Assembly: GCA_964525785.1 (NCBI GenBank)
Contig: CAZGIX010000001.1
Coordinates: forward strand, 16,235-80,234
Length of the DNA: 64,000 nt
Source of the DNA: JAQBDA01 sp964525785
GTDB taxonomy: Bacteria; Chloroflexota; Anaerolineae; Anaerolineales; UBA4823
Reading direction: 5' to 3'
Shown: positions 1-9,500 of the stretch, one piece after another
How positions within the stretch are numbered: the first letter of the stretch is position 1
Layout of the letters: each line of letters starts with the position of its first letter
Notes under the pieces: model-generated
What the model saw: only the letters and a program-made list of their open reading frames with translations
Databases searched by the model: none
Told to the model about the DNA's origin: nothing
Made by a program: the position numbers and the translations under genes

Positions 1-523
1 GTGCCTTGGCATCATCGATGATCTTCTTGGCCTGCCATGCACCTTTACCCTGTACCCTGAACCCACCCAGGGCGCTGACACTTTGGGGGGTCAGTCCAAG
101 GTGACCGATCGCTGGTATGCCAGAATTCACGATGCCGCGAATACGATCAGCCATCTCAGCGCCACCCTCCAGCTTTATGGCATCACAGCCGGCCTCTGCC
201 ATGAACCGGCCAGCATTGCGGATAGCCGACTCAACGCTGGGTTGGTAGCTCATGTACGGCATGTCCCCAACCAGGAAAACGTTTGGCGCGCCGCGCCGTA
301 CAGCCTGGGTATGGCGGATCATATCATCCATGGTCACCGGCAGGGTGTTCTCGTAGCCAAGCATCGTCATGCCCAGGCTGTCACCTACCAGGATCATGTC
401 GATACCAGCCTCTTCTTGCAGGTGTGCAGTAGGATAATCGTAGCAGGTCAGCCATGTGATCGGTTCCCCGCTGGCGACCTTCTTAAATAAAGCCGGTAGA
501 TTGACTTTCTTACGTTCCGACAT
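1..523 (-). pseudogene. panB: 3-methyl-2-oxobutanoate hydroxymethyltransferase, 3' end beyond the window, frameshifted
   Basis: PanB makes ketopantoate from 2-oxoisovalerate and methylene-tetrahydrofolate, the first committed step of pantothenate and CoA synthesis. Reading leftwards from an ATG at 523, preceded by AAGGAG, the protein starts MSERKKVNLPALFKKV. It then shows the family signatures TCYDYPTA, ILVGDSLG, LPVTMDDM, FLVGDMPYMSYQ, DAIKLEGG and IGHLGLTP, which cover the metal-binding Asp residues and the substrate Lys/Glu. After LTP the frame runs into a stop within about 15 codons. If one base is dropped from the six-G run at 85-90, it continues as QSVSALGGFRVQGKGAWQ, exactly as in the family. 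So the gene carries a +1 insertion in a homopolymer, either a real mutation or a sequencing or assembly error. The C-terminal third lies outside the window. The family call is very secure; whether the gene is broken is open. Confidence 0.9.
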
Positions 524-632
524 GCGGATACTCCTTGTCCTTTATGAGGTGGATTTACTCGGAAGGGATAACCCTCGGTTTTAGAATTTCCGAATATTGT
601 GGATTATTTTGTTTTGATGACCTCTCACAATG

Positions 633-661
633 ATTGTACGTGAAAGATGGTACGAATTCAA
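633..661 (-). promoter_or_regulatory. Predicted sigma-70-type promoter of panB
   Basis: On the minus strand a -35 TTGAAT (656-661) and a -10 TACAAT (633-638) are separated by exactly 17 bp, about 110 bases upstream of the panB ATG. The match is good, but this is inference from consensus only. The rest of 524-712 shows no gene. Confidence 0.45.
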
Positions 662-712
662 CTGTAGAATGTCACTGCCATCACAGGAATAATCAACTTC
701 GGAAGAAATTTC

Positions 713-2824
713 CTAACGGCGCGTAAGCCTCTGGCGGTTGATGAGCATTCCGAACACAATCACGATCACGACCAGGACACCAAATGCAACCATCCACTGA
801 TTGAGATCGGGATCGGAGGGTGGTGGGATATCACGAGGGGTCGCTGTCGGTCGTGGAGTGCGTGTGGGACGATGGGTACGTGTTGCGGTTGGCGTCAGCG
901 TTGGTGTAGAGGTAGATGTGGCGGTCGGTAAGGGTGTGGCGGTAGCAGTTAGCAATACCGGCGTTGGCATGTGTTCCGCGATCGGCTGGCTGTCAGCGAC
1001 TTCAAACGAAATGGGCTCACCAGGGGCGAAGATATCCAGGAATCCATTGGCGATGACGAGTCCCTGATTGTCGCCTACTGACAGCGATGCCGGGCGTAGA
1101 TCCAGGGCAATCACCGCGTTCGAGCCGATCAAAGTTGCACCCTCGGAGTCGAGGGCGATCGCTGTGTCTAAATTCAAGCCCAAGGCTGCCATTTCGGGGT
1201 GGTTGTAGGCTGTAGAGAACAGCCGACCCCAACGGTTGGAACTCATCAGGCGTGGTTCAATAATCAGTGGGACCAGCTCCAGACCCGGCGATGAGCTGAT
1301 CTGGTCGAGCAGAAATGATCTGGATGCGGCTAGATCCTGCACTGGACGTCCGTCGGTCGGTACCCTCTCAGAAGCGAAATAAGATCCCGCCAAGGCTGCT
1401 GCTGCATCATCCATTAACAATGTCGTTCCACTTCGCCAGGCAGAGATCACCGGTTCGAGGGCAGCGGATTGAATCCGGGATGGATCAGCGCCGGATATGA
1501 GGATGCCATCGTATCTGCTTGGGTCTATGTCAAGTGTCTGGGCATCGGGGGGCAGGATATAAATACTCGCATGCATTTCCAAAGAACTGCTAATCTGCAC
1601 AGCGACCGATTGCGCCTGGTTGGTGCTCGGATAGCCTGCGACAATAACCAGCCAGTTCTGCCGGGGTGAACCGCTGATTTGGCGAAGATAATCCAGGATA
1701 ATTTGGCTTGAATCCTGCATGGCGAACCCGCCGCTGAGGATCAGCGTCCCTGCATCGGGAGGAAGCCTCAGCTGTAAGGGATCGCGGTTCAGGCGTTCTT
1801 GAACCGGCGCCAGGGAATGCTGGCGGGTCAGCAGATCGTATGAGAATTCACCGGGCGCCAGAAGATGGACAAGCACATTGCGCATGCTTATCAGCGGAGT
1901 ACATGGAAGAACAGCCGCATTTACCTCCCCGCAGCCCCGGTAGCGAGCGCGTGCTGCAGATTGGTAGGTTTCAGCGTCAAGTACCATTACCGCTGAGCGT
2001 CCGAATACGGCGTCCAGACTATTACCGTCGGGTGCAAAAACCGTGGTACCAGTGTCAATGCCAATACCTACATGGGGTCCGTCCGGCAGATGGATTGCAT
2101 TCAGTAAACGACCAATATTACCCTGTTGAAAATAACTGGTATCTACAATGGCGTTTTGAAAACCAATGAATAATCCGTGATGTTCAGCTGAATTCCATAA
2201 TTCAACGGCGTGGAAATTCAAAGCATGTTTATTATCGAAACCCGGAGAATAGCCGCGCAGCATAGCTGCTGAGCTTAATGTCCCCCCGGCGCCTGTTCCT
2301 GCGATCATTGTACCTGCCTGGTGTGCACGCACCAATGCGCCCTCCACCGGTGTACCCCCAATCACCTGTGTGGCAACCGCAGGGTCGCCGTCGGGAATAA
2401 AGATCGCAGAGAGATGTTCCGAAAAATGGGATAGTAAATCTGGATTGAGTGCATCATCACGGATGAATATTGGGATCATATCAACCGTGCATGTTACCTC
2501 TCTCCCGGCTGCTTGTTGGCAAACCGCTTCTATCTCCGCTCTGAGATTTTCAGCTGTACGCAACACTTGCTGGCGCTCGGCATCGCTGATCACATCTGGA
2601 TCAGAGGCAAGCGTGATCGGCAAGACCAGGATGCTGGCGATGCCCGATTGGGCATTCGAAATCGCTGCCCGAGAGAGAGCAGGATAGATCTCTGCGTAGC
2701 CCCCCCCGGCGGGTAAAAGCAGCGGGGTATTACTTCCAGATTGTGCCGAAACTGCTCTATTAAGGCTGATAGATAATAAGACAACCAGGAGAAGCAGGAC
2801 AAATACGTACTTGTATTTTTGCAT
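713..2824 (-). CDS. Membrane-anchored cyanophycinase-like (peptidase S51 fold) protein lacking the catalytic serine
   Basis: This 703-residue protein has an N-terminal signal or anchor segment (residues 6-20), two class I glutamine amidotransferase-like modules, a Thr/Pro stalk (about 625-665) and a C-terminal membrane helix (about 675-697) followed by basic residues. The first module (about 35-330) follows cyanophycinase: an early glycine-rich GGGYAEIY strand, a VVDTSYFQQGNIGRLL-like region (IVDTSYFQQG) and GIGIDTGTTVFAPDG. The nucleophile elbow, normally GTSAGA, reads GTGAGG at residues 176-181, so Gly178 sits where Ser should be. The second module (about 350-500) begins LILSGG and has LLMDDAAAALAG at the same point, also without an obvious nucleophile. 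It is probably a binding or structural protein outside the membrane, not an active peptidase. The ATG follows the thiolase stop by a few bases and AGGAG lies unusually close to it, so the start is less certain. Confidence 0.7.
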   Translation of the reverse strand: MQKYKYVFVLLLLVVLLSISLNRAVSAQSGSNTPLLLPAGGGYAEIYPALSRAAISNAQSGIASILVLPITLASDPDVISDAERQQVLRTAENLRAEIEAVCQQAAGREVTCTVDMIPIFIRDDALNPDLLSHFSEHLSAIFIPDGDPAVATQVIGGTPVEGALVRAHQAGTMIAGTGAGGTLSSAAMLRGYSPGFDNKHALNFHAVELWNSAEHHGLFIGFQNAIVDTSYFQQGNIGRLLNAIHLPDGPHVGIGIDTGTTVFAPDGNSLDAVFGRSAVMVLDAETYQSAARARYRGCGEVNAAVLPCTPLISMRNVLVHLLAPGEFSYDLLTRQHSLAPVQERLNRDPLQLRLPPDAGTLILSGGFAMQDSSQIILDYLRQISGSPRQNWLVIVAGYPSTNQAQSVAVQISSSLEMHASIYILPPDAQTLDIDPSRYDGILISGADPSRIQSAALEPVISAWRSGTTLLMDDAAAALAGSYFASERVPTDGRPVQDLAASRSFLLDQISSSPGLELVPLIIEPRLMSSNRWGRLFSTAYNHPEMAALGLNLDTAIALDSEGATLIGSNAVIALDLRPASLSVGDNQGLVIANGFLDIFAPGEPISFEVADSQPIAEHMPTPVLLTATATPLPTATSTSTPTLTPTATRTHRPTRTPRPTATPRDIPPPSDPDLNQWMVAFGVLVVIVIVFGMLINRQRLTRR
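830..965. repeat. Low-complexity Thr/Pro-codon repeat encoding a wall or stalk linker
   Basis: The plus strand shows a run of imperfect GTxGGx-type hexamers. On the coding (minus) strand this is the TPTxTxTP stalk of the S51-like protein. It is a degenerate coding repeat, probably a flexible spacer that holds the globular part away from the membrane. Confidence 0.6.
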
Positions 2825-2829
2825 CTCCT

Positions 2830-3993
2830 CTATTTTACCCTGAGAATGTGTGTGATGATCGTAGCTCCACTACCGCCGATATTTTGAGCCATCCCGATCC
2901 GCGCGCCGTCCAATTGGGTTGGACCGGCTTCGCCACGCAGCTGCTGCACAACCTCGGCTATCTGATAAATCCCAGTAGCGCCAACCGGGTGGCCGCGCGC
3001 TTTCAGACCACCCAATGTGCAGATGGGAATACGCCCACCAGGGTGGATGTGTCCATCAAGACCCAGACGCGGCGCCTGTCCGCGCTCAGCAAATCCACAC
3101 GCTTCCAACGAAAGGGCGGTCATGATCGAGAAAGCATCATGCAGCTCAAACAGGTCAATATCTTGTGGTGTAACCCCAGCCTGAGCGTATGCGCGTGATG
3201 CTGAGCTGGCGGCAGCAGACAGCAAGGTAACATCCTTCCGGTCATGGACTGCCAGCGTATCGGTAGCAGCGGTCGATCCGGCTATGGCTACAACTGGCCG
3301 GCCCTTTCCATTGCGGTGCCGCAGGTGTTCTAACGGTACGATGAGCACAGCCGCGGCACCATCCCCAATCGGAGAGGCATCCAGCAGATTGATGGGTTCA
3401 GCCACCATGCGTGCATTTTGGTAATCTTTTTCGGTAATAGCTTCATGCAGCCTGGCGTACGGATTGTGGAGGGCATTGGCATGGGCATTGATCGAAAATG
3501 GGGCGAAATCGGTGTGCTTCCAGCCGTATTCGTACAAATAGCGGCGCATGACCAATGCATTAAGTGCCACAAAAGACAGCCCGTGCGGAGTTTCGTAATC
3601 AGCATCTGCAGCTTCTGCCAAAGCCGCTGTGGTATCCGCACCTTTCATCTCGGTCATTTTTTCCACACCCAGGGCGATGGCTGAGTCAATCTCGCCAGAG
3701 CCGACTGCCATGATCGCCAGCCGCAGGGCAGCCGCGCCTGACCCACAGGCTGCCTCCACTTTAACTGCCTCAATGTGTCTCAAGCCAGCCCAATCAGCAA
3801 TCAAAGTCCCCAATGCTTCCTGGTGGCTGAGGATACCCGACAGCATGTTGCCGACAAACAATGCATCTACACCCTCACGCCCGGCGTCTTGCAAAGCCTT
3901 CAGCACTGCCTCGCTTGCCTGCTCGCGCAGCGATGTTTCCCAACTTTCAGCGACCGGAGTTTGACCGATCCCGAGGATGGCTAATTCACGCAT
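2830..3993 (-). CDS. Thiolase family protein (acetyl-CoA acetyltransferase / SCP-x type)
   Basis: A cytoplasmic thiolase-fold enzyme of about 387 residues, the usual length for the SCP-x/archaeal-type group. The acylated cysteine lies in EAACGSGAAAL (Cys83), the catalytic His in ELHDAFS, and the second His in the C-terminal GGLKARGHPVGATG motif, with GSGATI closing the fold. Such enzymes condense or cleave acyl-CoA thioesters; the exact substrate cannot be read from the sequence. In archaea, relatives sit beside HMG-CoA synthase and a DUF35 OB-fold partner, neither of which is present here. An upstream GTG at 4008 extends the frame by five codons, but AAGGTGG lies about 11 bases before the ATG at 3993, so that start is preferred. 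It precedes the S51-like gene by 5 bases and is probably cotranscribed with it. Confidence 0.85.
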   Translation of the reverse strand: MRELAILGIGQTPVAESWETSLREQASEAVLKALQDAGREGVDALFVGNMLSGILSHQEALGTLIADWAGLRHIEAVKVEAACGSGAAALRLAIMAVGSGEIDSAIALGVEKMTEMKGADTTAALAEAADADYETPHGLSFVALNALVMRRYLYEYGWKHTDFAPFSINAHANALHNPYARLHEAITEKDYQNARMVAEPINLLDASPIGDGAAAVLIVPLEHLRHRNGKGRPVVAIAGSTAATDTLAVHDRKDVTLLSAAASSASRAYAQAGVTPQDIDLFELHDAFSIMTALSLEACGFAERGQAPRLGLDGHIHPGGRIPICTLGGLKARGHPVGATGIYQIAEVVQQLRGEAGPTQLDGARIGMAQNIGGSGATIITHILRVK

Positions 3994-4059
3994 ATATTGA
4001 TTTACCACCTTTTGTGAAAATCAACACATATTATCCTCTTGAATACTCTCAGAAACTAT

Positions 4060-4959
4060 CTACCTAGAGCCGACGATCCCGGAGGAGCTTTGTTCCAGCG
4101 TAATCACGGCAATCTCCGGAGGGCAATTAATGCGAATTTGCAGCTCAGCAGTGCCCAGACCACGGTTTGCATAGAGCTGCATGCCATCTATTTGATACAA
4201 GCCGTACGGATATCGACGCGCCAGATAGGGTAAAAAGATCGCGCCTAAACCCGGCAGCCTTACCTGACCGCCGTGGCTGTGACCCGAGAGCTGCAGATCG
4301 AACCGCCCAGTGGCTGCGCTGATATCTGCGTAATCCGGTTCATGTACCAATAAGATCGCTGCTCCCTCTGAAGGCATCTGTTCGATTACTAAATCCAGCC
4401 GATCTAGACGGAGGTAATGCGAATCCACACCCGCGACATGCAGGAAATTCGATTCCCGATTCAGGCTGATGATCCGGTTGCTCATATCAATTGCACCTGC
4501 GCTATCGATCGACTGTCGGATTACCTGTGCATCGGACCAATGATCGTGATTTCCCAACACCGCTAATACACCGTCGTTGGATTTCAGCCGGCTCAATGCC
4601 TCGATGATGCCTGGTGCATAGAGTTCCGGCTGATAGGTGACGAAATCTCCGGTTATGGCGATCAGATCTGGTTTCAGACCATTCACCTGCTCGACCACTT
4701 GATCCAGGATGGATTGGTTCAACCAGGTGCCAAGATGCAGATCACTGATATGGACGATGCGATACCCGGAAAATGCGACCGGCAGGCGTGGAAGCGCCAA
4801 TCTTAGCTGCGTAATCTCCAGCCAATCCGTATGATCCCGTGGATTCGGAATTCTTCCCAGACTGGCTAGCTTGATGCCGTTCTTCGAGTGGGCAAAGGCT
4901 ATGAACGCGCCTAGAAGTACCCGCCTGATCGGGTTGCGGGGAAGATATTTGGACTTCAT
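4060..4959 (-). CDS. Calcineurin-like metallophosphoesterase, YkuE/LpxG-like
   Basis: A 299-residue phosphoesterase with all five metal-binding blocks in order: HISDLHLG, ITGDFV, VLGNHDHW, LLVHEPD and SGHSHGGQ. The N-terminus (RRVLLGAFIAF) could be a short membrane anchor. The C-terminal part, with YPYGLYQ and YANRGLGT, is typical of the membrane-associated YkuE family. Family members hydrolyse phosphate esters or pyrophosphates, including lipid precursors such as UDP-diacylglucosamine, but no substrate is indicated here. The ATG at 4959 has GGGAGA upstream. It lies between the RDD gene and the thiolase, all on the same strand with short gaps, so readthrough transcription is likely. Confidence 0.85.
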   Translation of the reverse strand: MKSKYLPRNPIRRVLLGAFIAFAHSKNGIKLASLGRIPNPRDHTDWLEITQLRLALPRLPVAFSGYRIVHISDLHLGTWLNQSILDQVVEQVNGLKPDLIAITGDFVTYQPELYAPGIIEALSRLKSNDGVLAVLGNHDHWSDAQVIRQSIDSAGAIDMSNRIISLNRESNFLHVAGVDSHYLRLDRLDLVIEQMPSEGAAILLVHEPDYADISAATGRFDLQLSGHSHGGQVRLPGLGAIFLPYLARRYPYGLYQIDGMQLYANRGLGTAELQIRINCPPEIAVITLEQSSSGIVGSR

Positions 4960-5002
4960 TCAATCTCCCTGGGGATATGCTCTCTGATGGAACGGATCGG
5001 TA

Positions 5003-5596
5003 TTACTGGCTGGATCCCCGGCGGTGGTGTGAAGATAAGATGTACAGTTCTTTTGATAAAAAACGTTCATCAGGGCGTGCTTCCCATGTATAGATCACAT
5101 AGGTACGTGCAATCTTATCATGCCAACCCTGGCGTTGGTCGTCGATCAGAACCCAGAAAAAGCCAATGAATAAGGGGGCGGCTGAAACAAAGTAGCCCAG
5201 GTAGCGTAGCAGGCTGCGAACCACCGAGACTCGCTTGCCTTCTACAGCGACAACCCGCAGGCCAAGCAGGGCTTTTCCGGGTGTTTGTCCTGCAAAGTAC
5301 GTGAAGAAGACATGATACAAAAGGATAAAGAGGGCAGAAAGGAATCCAATCAGGAATGAGTCGCGTAAGAAATCTATTACCGGTCCAACGCCGGGGATTT
5401 TATTAGCAGAGATGCCGAGGAATATTCCCGTGCTCAATGTATCGAGTGTTACCCAGACGATCCAATTAAATACGGTGATGGTCAATGCGATGATGATTGC
5501 ATCGATGATAAAGGCAAGCACACGGCTGATAAATCCAGCATAATAACCCTGTAGGTCCGTTATGATTGGTGCGGTTTGTCCTTGTGTCTGGTTCAT
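5003..5596 (-). CDS. RDD family membrane protein
   Basis: A 197-residue integral membrane protein with the RDD signature near the N-terminus (YAGFISRVLAFIIDAII), several hydrophobic helices, and the second conserved block TPGKALLGLRVV followed by R..LRYLGYFVSA. RDD proteins are poorly understood; some act in ion exchange, others are fused to regulatory domains. The start ATG overlaps the stop of the upstream gene by four bases (ATGA), so the two proteins are translationally coupled and probably work together. Confidence 0.85.
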   Translation of the reverse strand: MNQTQGQTAPIITDLQGYYAGFISRVLAFIIDAIIIALTITVFNWIVWVTLDTLSTGIFLGISANKIPGVGPVIDFLRDSFLIGFLSALFILLYHVFFTYFAGQTPGKALLGLRVVAVEGKRVSVVRSLLRYLGYFVSAAPLFIGFFWVLIDDQRQGWHDKIARTYVIYTWEARPDERFLSKELYILSSHHRRGSSQ

Positions 5597-6414
5597 TGGA
5601 GCCGCTTTTTACCCCGCTGATGGATAGATCGCAGAGAAGCTGCCTTAATTTTCACTTCTGGAGAGGGTGCAGGCACCTCCACGCGCGGTGTTTTGCGAAA
5701 GATACCGCGTGCTATCCCTTCCAGGAACGTATCCGCACTCACCGTCCTCTCACGCACCTCTTCAACAACTTCGTTCGCCAGTCCAGTGCTCTGTGTTTGC
5801 ACCAAATCTCTGACTGAGGGATTGGCAGCCAGGTAGTCGAAGAAAGCATCTATCGTCTCGCTCAGCGCTCTTGTCATCAAAATCCGACTGGATAATTCCT
5901 GCTCTTCTCCTGTTTTAATCCAGCTTGCCAATTCCATCTCGCCTCGGGCAACAAGTTGATCATATCTGCGTTTTGCTGGTTTGATCAACGGTAAGCGCGC
6001 GAGCGGTTTTAGGAGTGGGCTGACACTTTTTTCAATCAATCGCCCGATCCTACCGGCCTGGGCAACACTATAACGGATGTTATCCTCGGCCTGAAAGATC
6101 ATCCCGATCATCGCCCGTCGGGCTGTCACAACAGCAGAGCCAGATTCCCTGACACCAACTGCACCTTTCCGGGCAGGTGAAATTCCATCCTGCTGTGCTG
6201 CTGGCAGCATTTCTCTCACCTGACGATCAGTAGTCGTCTCCCATTCTTCCAGCCGGCTCCAAAGCTCGTCCATGAACAAGCCAATGCCGCCCACGACCAA
6301 CCGTGTCAGTGAACGGCTGTGGACGAAAAGGGGTGCATCCTGCGTAATCTGGTTCATATCGGCAGATGCATCTGCTGGTAGCTGAGAGGATGCTGGATTC
6401 TCCAAGGTATTCAC
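5593..6414 (-). CDS. Hypothetical helical protein coupled to an RDD membrane protein
   Basis: I do not recognise a named family. The 273-residue product has no signal peptide and appears mainly helical, with many charged residues. A moderately hydrophobic stretch (LTRLVVGGIGLFMDEL) lies near residue 38, and a segment around 110-150 (RIGRLIEKSVSPLLKPL, PLIKPAKRRYD) could bind membranes. The tail is strongly basic (HQRGKKRLQ). It is coupled by an ATGA overlap to the RDD gene. The longest frame starts with GTG at 6414, where GGAG abuts the codon; a TTG at 6405 has the same GGAG at a normal 8-base distance and may be the true start. A TATAAT box without a clear -35 lies at 6458-6463. Confidence 0.55.
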   Translation of the reverse strand: MNTLENPASSQLPADASADMNQITQDAPLFVHSRSLTRLVVGGIGLFMDELWSRLEEWETTTDRQVREMLPAAQQDGISPARKGAVGVRESGSAVVTARRAMIGMIFQAEDNIRYSVAQAGRIGRLIEKSVSPLLKPLARLPLIKPAKRRYDQLVARGEMELASWIKTGEEQELSSRILMTRALSETIDAFFDYLAANPSVRDLVQTQSTGLANEVVEEVRERTVSADTFLEGIARGIFRKTPRVEVPAPSPEVKIKAASLRSIHQRGKKRLQ

Positions 6415-6597
6415 TCCATAAGATCTTCAGAACCCGCGGTAGACATCAGTTCCTAATATTATAGTCGAATGCTGTAGAGGCAGGATGGTTTATCGCTGCT
6501 TCACCAGAGAGAAATCACCACCTGACAGATCATGAAGCGCACGAATACACAGCGTGGCAGATTCGCTCCACCCCCAGAAATTGATTGTTGTGGATGC

Positions 6598-9500
6598 TTA
6601 AGGCAGCACTTCTATTGAATCACTGGCAGAGCGTCCCCAGACCGTTGCATCATACATGGCATACACTTCAGCCGGTAATGCCGTGAAGCTGCCGCTGCGA
6701 GTGGCGCGTGCCAGGTAGCTGTATGTATGCTCCCCAAAGCCGAGTTCTGAAATGAAGAAGCTCACCCGATCGCTATGCACTTCCTTGTTGTTGTAGCCAT
6801 AGTCCTGCCAGTAATAAGTCGGCTCTTCGTAGAGCGTTTGCTCGTGGCTGGTCGTATTCAGGCTTTCGTTCAACGCCTCTAATCCACCGGGCAGTTTATC
6901 TTCCACGATGATAAAAAAACCTTTATCCGGCAAAGTTACCCGCAAAGTGACACGCAAGAGCTCGCCTGTCTTATAGCTGGTAATGACTTCATTCGTATCA
7001 GCAGATGTATAGGTCCGTTCGACCTGCACGCTCCCCGCAGCCTCCACCTGTTCATATGGAAATTCCATCCGGCTGTTGATCAGGTAATACAGGCGTTGAT
7101 CGCTGGCTGAGTGCATGCTGATCAGGTTTCCTCCTGTTTGGAGCTGTGTGACAGGCACCTCCAGGGAGATGACCGGTTCGCCAGGGCCTAAGAGTCCACT
7201 GGAAATCACATCATCGTTTAGAGAGATCGCGTACTCTGTGTCAGCCGTCAATGCCTGCTCTGCCAGAAGGTGATCAGTCAGGGCGATGATGGTGAAAGCC
7301 GTCTCATTCGTCGAGCCCCAGCCGTTTTGGCTGCGCTGCTTCATCAACCAGCGGACCATACCGGGCACCAGAGGGTGGTCGGGTCTGATGTTTACAAAAG
7401 CATCCAATGCCAGAGCCGTGCTGCGTACACTGGAGGACATGGTCTTTTCATAGTAATGACCATCTTCATATGGATTGGGCCAGTATACTAACCCATCTCT
7501 CTGCACTGCGCTCTCCGCGAGCAGAGCCAAGATCGCCTGCGCCTGCTCATGGGCACCCAGCTTGAACAATGCCAGTGCCAGGGCTGCCTCGCTGAAGGTA
7601 TCCAGCTCATAAGCTTGGTCTGCAAGGCGGAGGGTTGCATCTATATCGCCATAGCCGGCGTAAGCCAGGCTGAATAAGGCAAATGCCTGGGTGCGCAGAT
7701 CCGCTCCTTCGAATTCCTGGTCGCCTGTATAAGCGGTAATGTGATCCCCTGCATACCCCATGGCAACCGGGTTGGGATCCTGGACATACGCTTTCAACCA
7801 ATCAGCTCCGCGCTGGATAACCTGTGGGTCACCCTCATAGCCTGCCTCAGCTGTCACTGCCAGACCAAAGACAACCCAGGCAGTCTGATAATCGTGTGTC
7901 TGGTCGTCATACCACCACCCCCAGCCGCCATCATTATGCTGGTATCCGTACAGGCGCTGAAGACCGGCATTGATCAAAGCTGGCAGATCAGATTCCAAAG
8001 TGGGATTGCTCACTCCGAGCTGGTGGAATGCTCGCCCAACCACGGCATTGGGCAATGCGCGGCTCATGGTTTGCTCTACACAGCCATATGGATAGCCGGT
8101 TAAGAATTCCAGGCCGGTCAGCAATGTACCCGCAATGCTGCGGCTGACCTCAATGAGCACTGTGCTGCTTTCCAACACACCTCCTGGCACCACGATGGCA
8201 GTGTTGAACTCGCCTGTGAAATCACCCACCTGGTTATTTACCTCCGCTACTGCTCGCTCCTGGATTGGCAGCAGCAGAACCACAGCATCGCCTACCAGAG
8301 CTGTGTCAACCGGGATGGCAGACACAGTTACCCGCGCTGAACCGGCTGCCAATACCTCTCCATTCCAGCCGAGCATACGCACTTCGCCGGGTGATAGGTT
8401 GAGGGACTGGGTTGGAGAGCCAGATATCAGGATTGGTGGAGTTGAAGCTGGCTGTCCTGATTCATCGCCATTATGAATCTGTATGGAAACCGCGAGCTCA
8501 ACTGGCTCGGAAGAGTAATTATGCAGCATAGCAGAGAGCTCTACCTTGTCTCCGTTTGTCAAGATATTCGGCAGGATGGGTCGCACCACGATCTCCTTTT
8601 TGGTGACGATGTTCACCTGGGAATCGCCGACCATGTGATCAATGGTTATTGCCCGGGCGGTCAGCCGCCAGCTTGTCAGACTATCGGGAAGCGTCAGGCT
8701 GAACGTGACTGACCCTTGCTCATCGGTGGTCAGCAGTGGGAACCAGGCAGCGGTATCTGGAAAATCGCTGCGCGGATTGCCGGAATCACCGCCGCCACCG
8801 CCGCCCATCCCCCCCATCATCAAATATCTCTCCAAGGCCATCGAATCGTAGGTGCGCACGATATGGTCACGCGGCGCGTAGAAGGCATCGAATATAGAGC
8901 CCGATAGATTTTCGCTCAAGCTGAAGATCGCCTCGTCCACCAATGCCGCAGAAAGCTCTGCCTGGACCGGATTGCCCTGCTCGTCGGTCACTTCAATGGT
9001 GAAGGTCGCTTCATCGCCAGGTGCGTAATCTGGCTGATCCGGAGTGATGTTGATGTTCAATCGCCGACCAACCACTGGAACCAGGAGCTCAACGCTGGCG
9101 GTGCGCAGCTTGCTGTCATTCAGGCTGGTGTAGGTATCTTGTGTCAGGCGAGTATCTTGTTCCTGCCAGGCGTTGACAGTGATATAGATATTCGGCGCAT
9201 CTTCTGACTGGATAGGGACCTCGACCAATGTAACCGGAGATGTCAGCTGCACGGCTTGGGCCCGCCGGGTGGTACCGCGCTCAAAGGTTAGAAGTGCCGA
9301 TCCACTGAATGAAGATTCGATCATCAGGCGGGCTGTCTCACCTGGGGTATACGTACTTTTATCGGCTGCTATCCGCAGCGTCTCAATGTAATCACTGGCC
9401 CATCGATCGCGAGGACGGTAGGCATATAGCCAGGTAGTCTCGAGAATGGCGTTATCGTGGCTGTCTTTTCCGACCAACCTCAACTGGTAGTAGCCCGATC

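Noticed and set aside
83..490. Plus-strand open frame of 135 codons opposite panB
   Set aside because: The minus strand reads as PanB with all family motifs, so the plus-strand frame is a shadow.
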